Below the pieces are notes generated by a model. The model saw nothing but the letters and a program-made list of their open reading frames with translations. It ran no database searches and was not told the origin of the DNA. The translations under genes were made by a program, and so were the position numbers. DNA of 6,056 nucleotides from an uncultured delta proteobacterium (lineage in GTDB: Bacteria > Myxococcota_A > Polyangia > Polyangiales > Polyangiaceae), in assembly GCA_903858055.1 (NCBI GenBank), contig CAIOHM010000243.1, forward strand, positions 1-6,056, given 5' to 3'. Below are positions 6,001-6,056 of this stretch, one piece after another. The first letter of the stretch is position 1; each line of letters opens with the position of its first letter.

Positions 6001-6056
6001 TTAGAGGCCGAGCGCGCCCATGAGCTGCGCGCGGAGCTCGTCGAAGGTCTTCGCCA
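6001..6056 (-). CDS. C-terminal end of an unidentified gene (5' end outside window)
   Basis: Reading the minus strand from the right edge gives AKTFDELRAQLMGALGL and then TAA at 6003-6001. Every complete sense codon ends in G or C, as in the real genes here, which supports coding. With only ~18 residues the family cannot be named. It is co-directional with the cluster but ~210 bases from it, so probably a separate transcription unit. Confidence 0.5.
   Translation of the reverse strand, partial: AKTFDELRAQLMGALGL

Noticed and set aside
5802..6023. 73-codon plus-strand open frame in the intergenic region
   Set aside because: Arg-rich, no ribosome site, no recognisable domain, and it overlaps the end of the right-edge gene on the other strand.
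6001..6056. Complete small protein, or the start of an XRE-type antitoxin beginning MAKTFDEL
   Set aside because: The motif resembles some antitoxin N-termini, but the frame stops after ~18 residues, and the codon at the edge is incomplete. A C-terminus of a longer gene is simpler.
1..6056. CRISPR array, tRNA, rRNA, insertion sequence or phage genes
   Set aside because: No direct-repeat spacing, no cloverleaf, no transposase or integrase motif and no terminal inverted repeats were seen on either strand.

Overview
The window is uniformly GC-rich, with third codon positions that are almost all G or C. It reads as chromosomal DNA of a high-GC proteobacterium-like or myxobacterium-like organism. 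A myxobacterium (Myxococcota, Polyangiales-type) is my best guess. It rests on recollection of the LuxR sensor-domain and zinc-ribbon styles, not on a search.

Layout. Bases 1-329 (+) hold the 3' end of aconitate hydratase B (acnB), a housekeeping TCA-cycle enzyme. It is closed by a clear intrinsic terminator at 351-382. From there to 5791 every gene is on the minus strand and converges on acnB. In transcription order these are: a LuxR-type regulator (5791-5003); a second LuxR-type regulator whose ATG overlaps the first one's TGA (5006-4146); a receiver-domain response regulator without an output domain (4094-3447); a double-zinc-ribbon protein with one membrane helix (3392-2367); and a 633-residue helix-rich protein of unknown function (2333-432). 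Gaps are -4, 51, 54 and 33 bases, so one transcript is likely. Bases 5792-6000 are non-coding and hold a perfect 13-base inverted repeat about 60 bases upstream of the first gene, a candidate operator. Bases 6001-6056 (-) hold the last codons of another, unidentified gene.

How the genes may work together. The two LuxR proteins are gapless paralogues in their DNA-binding domains (29 of 56 positions identical by my count) and appear to share a diverged N-terminal domain. They look like one-component regulators that could control the cluster. The receiver protein would take a phosphoryl signal from a kinase encoded elsewhere. The zinc-ribbon membrane protein and the large hydrophobic-helix protein would be the effector end. 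The link between them is inferred from gene order only. No toxin, phage, transposon, CRISPR or RNA gene was found. The part most likely to be undescribed is the five-gene minus-strand cluster, and in particular the 633-residue protein.
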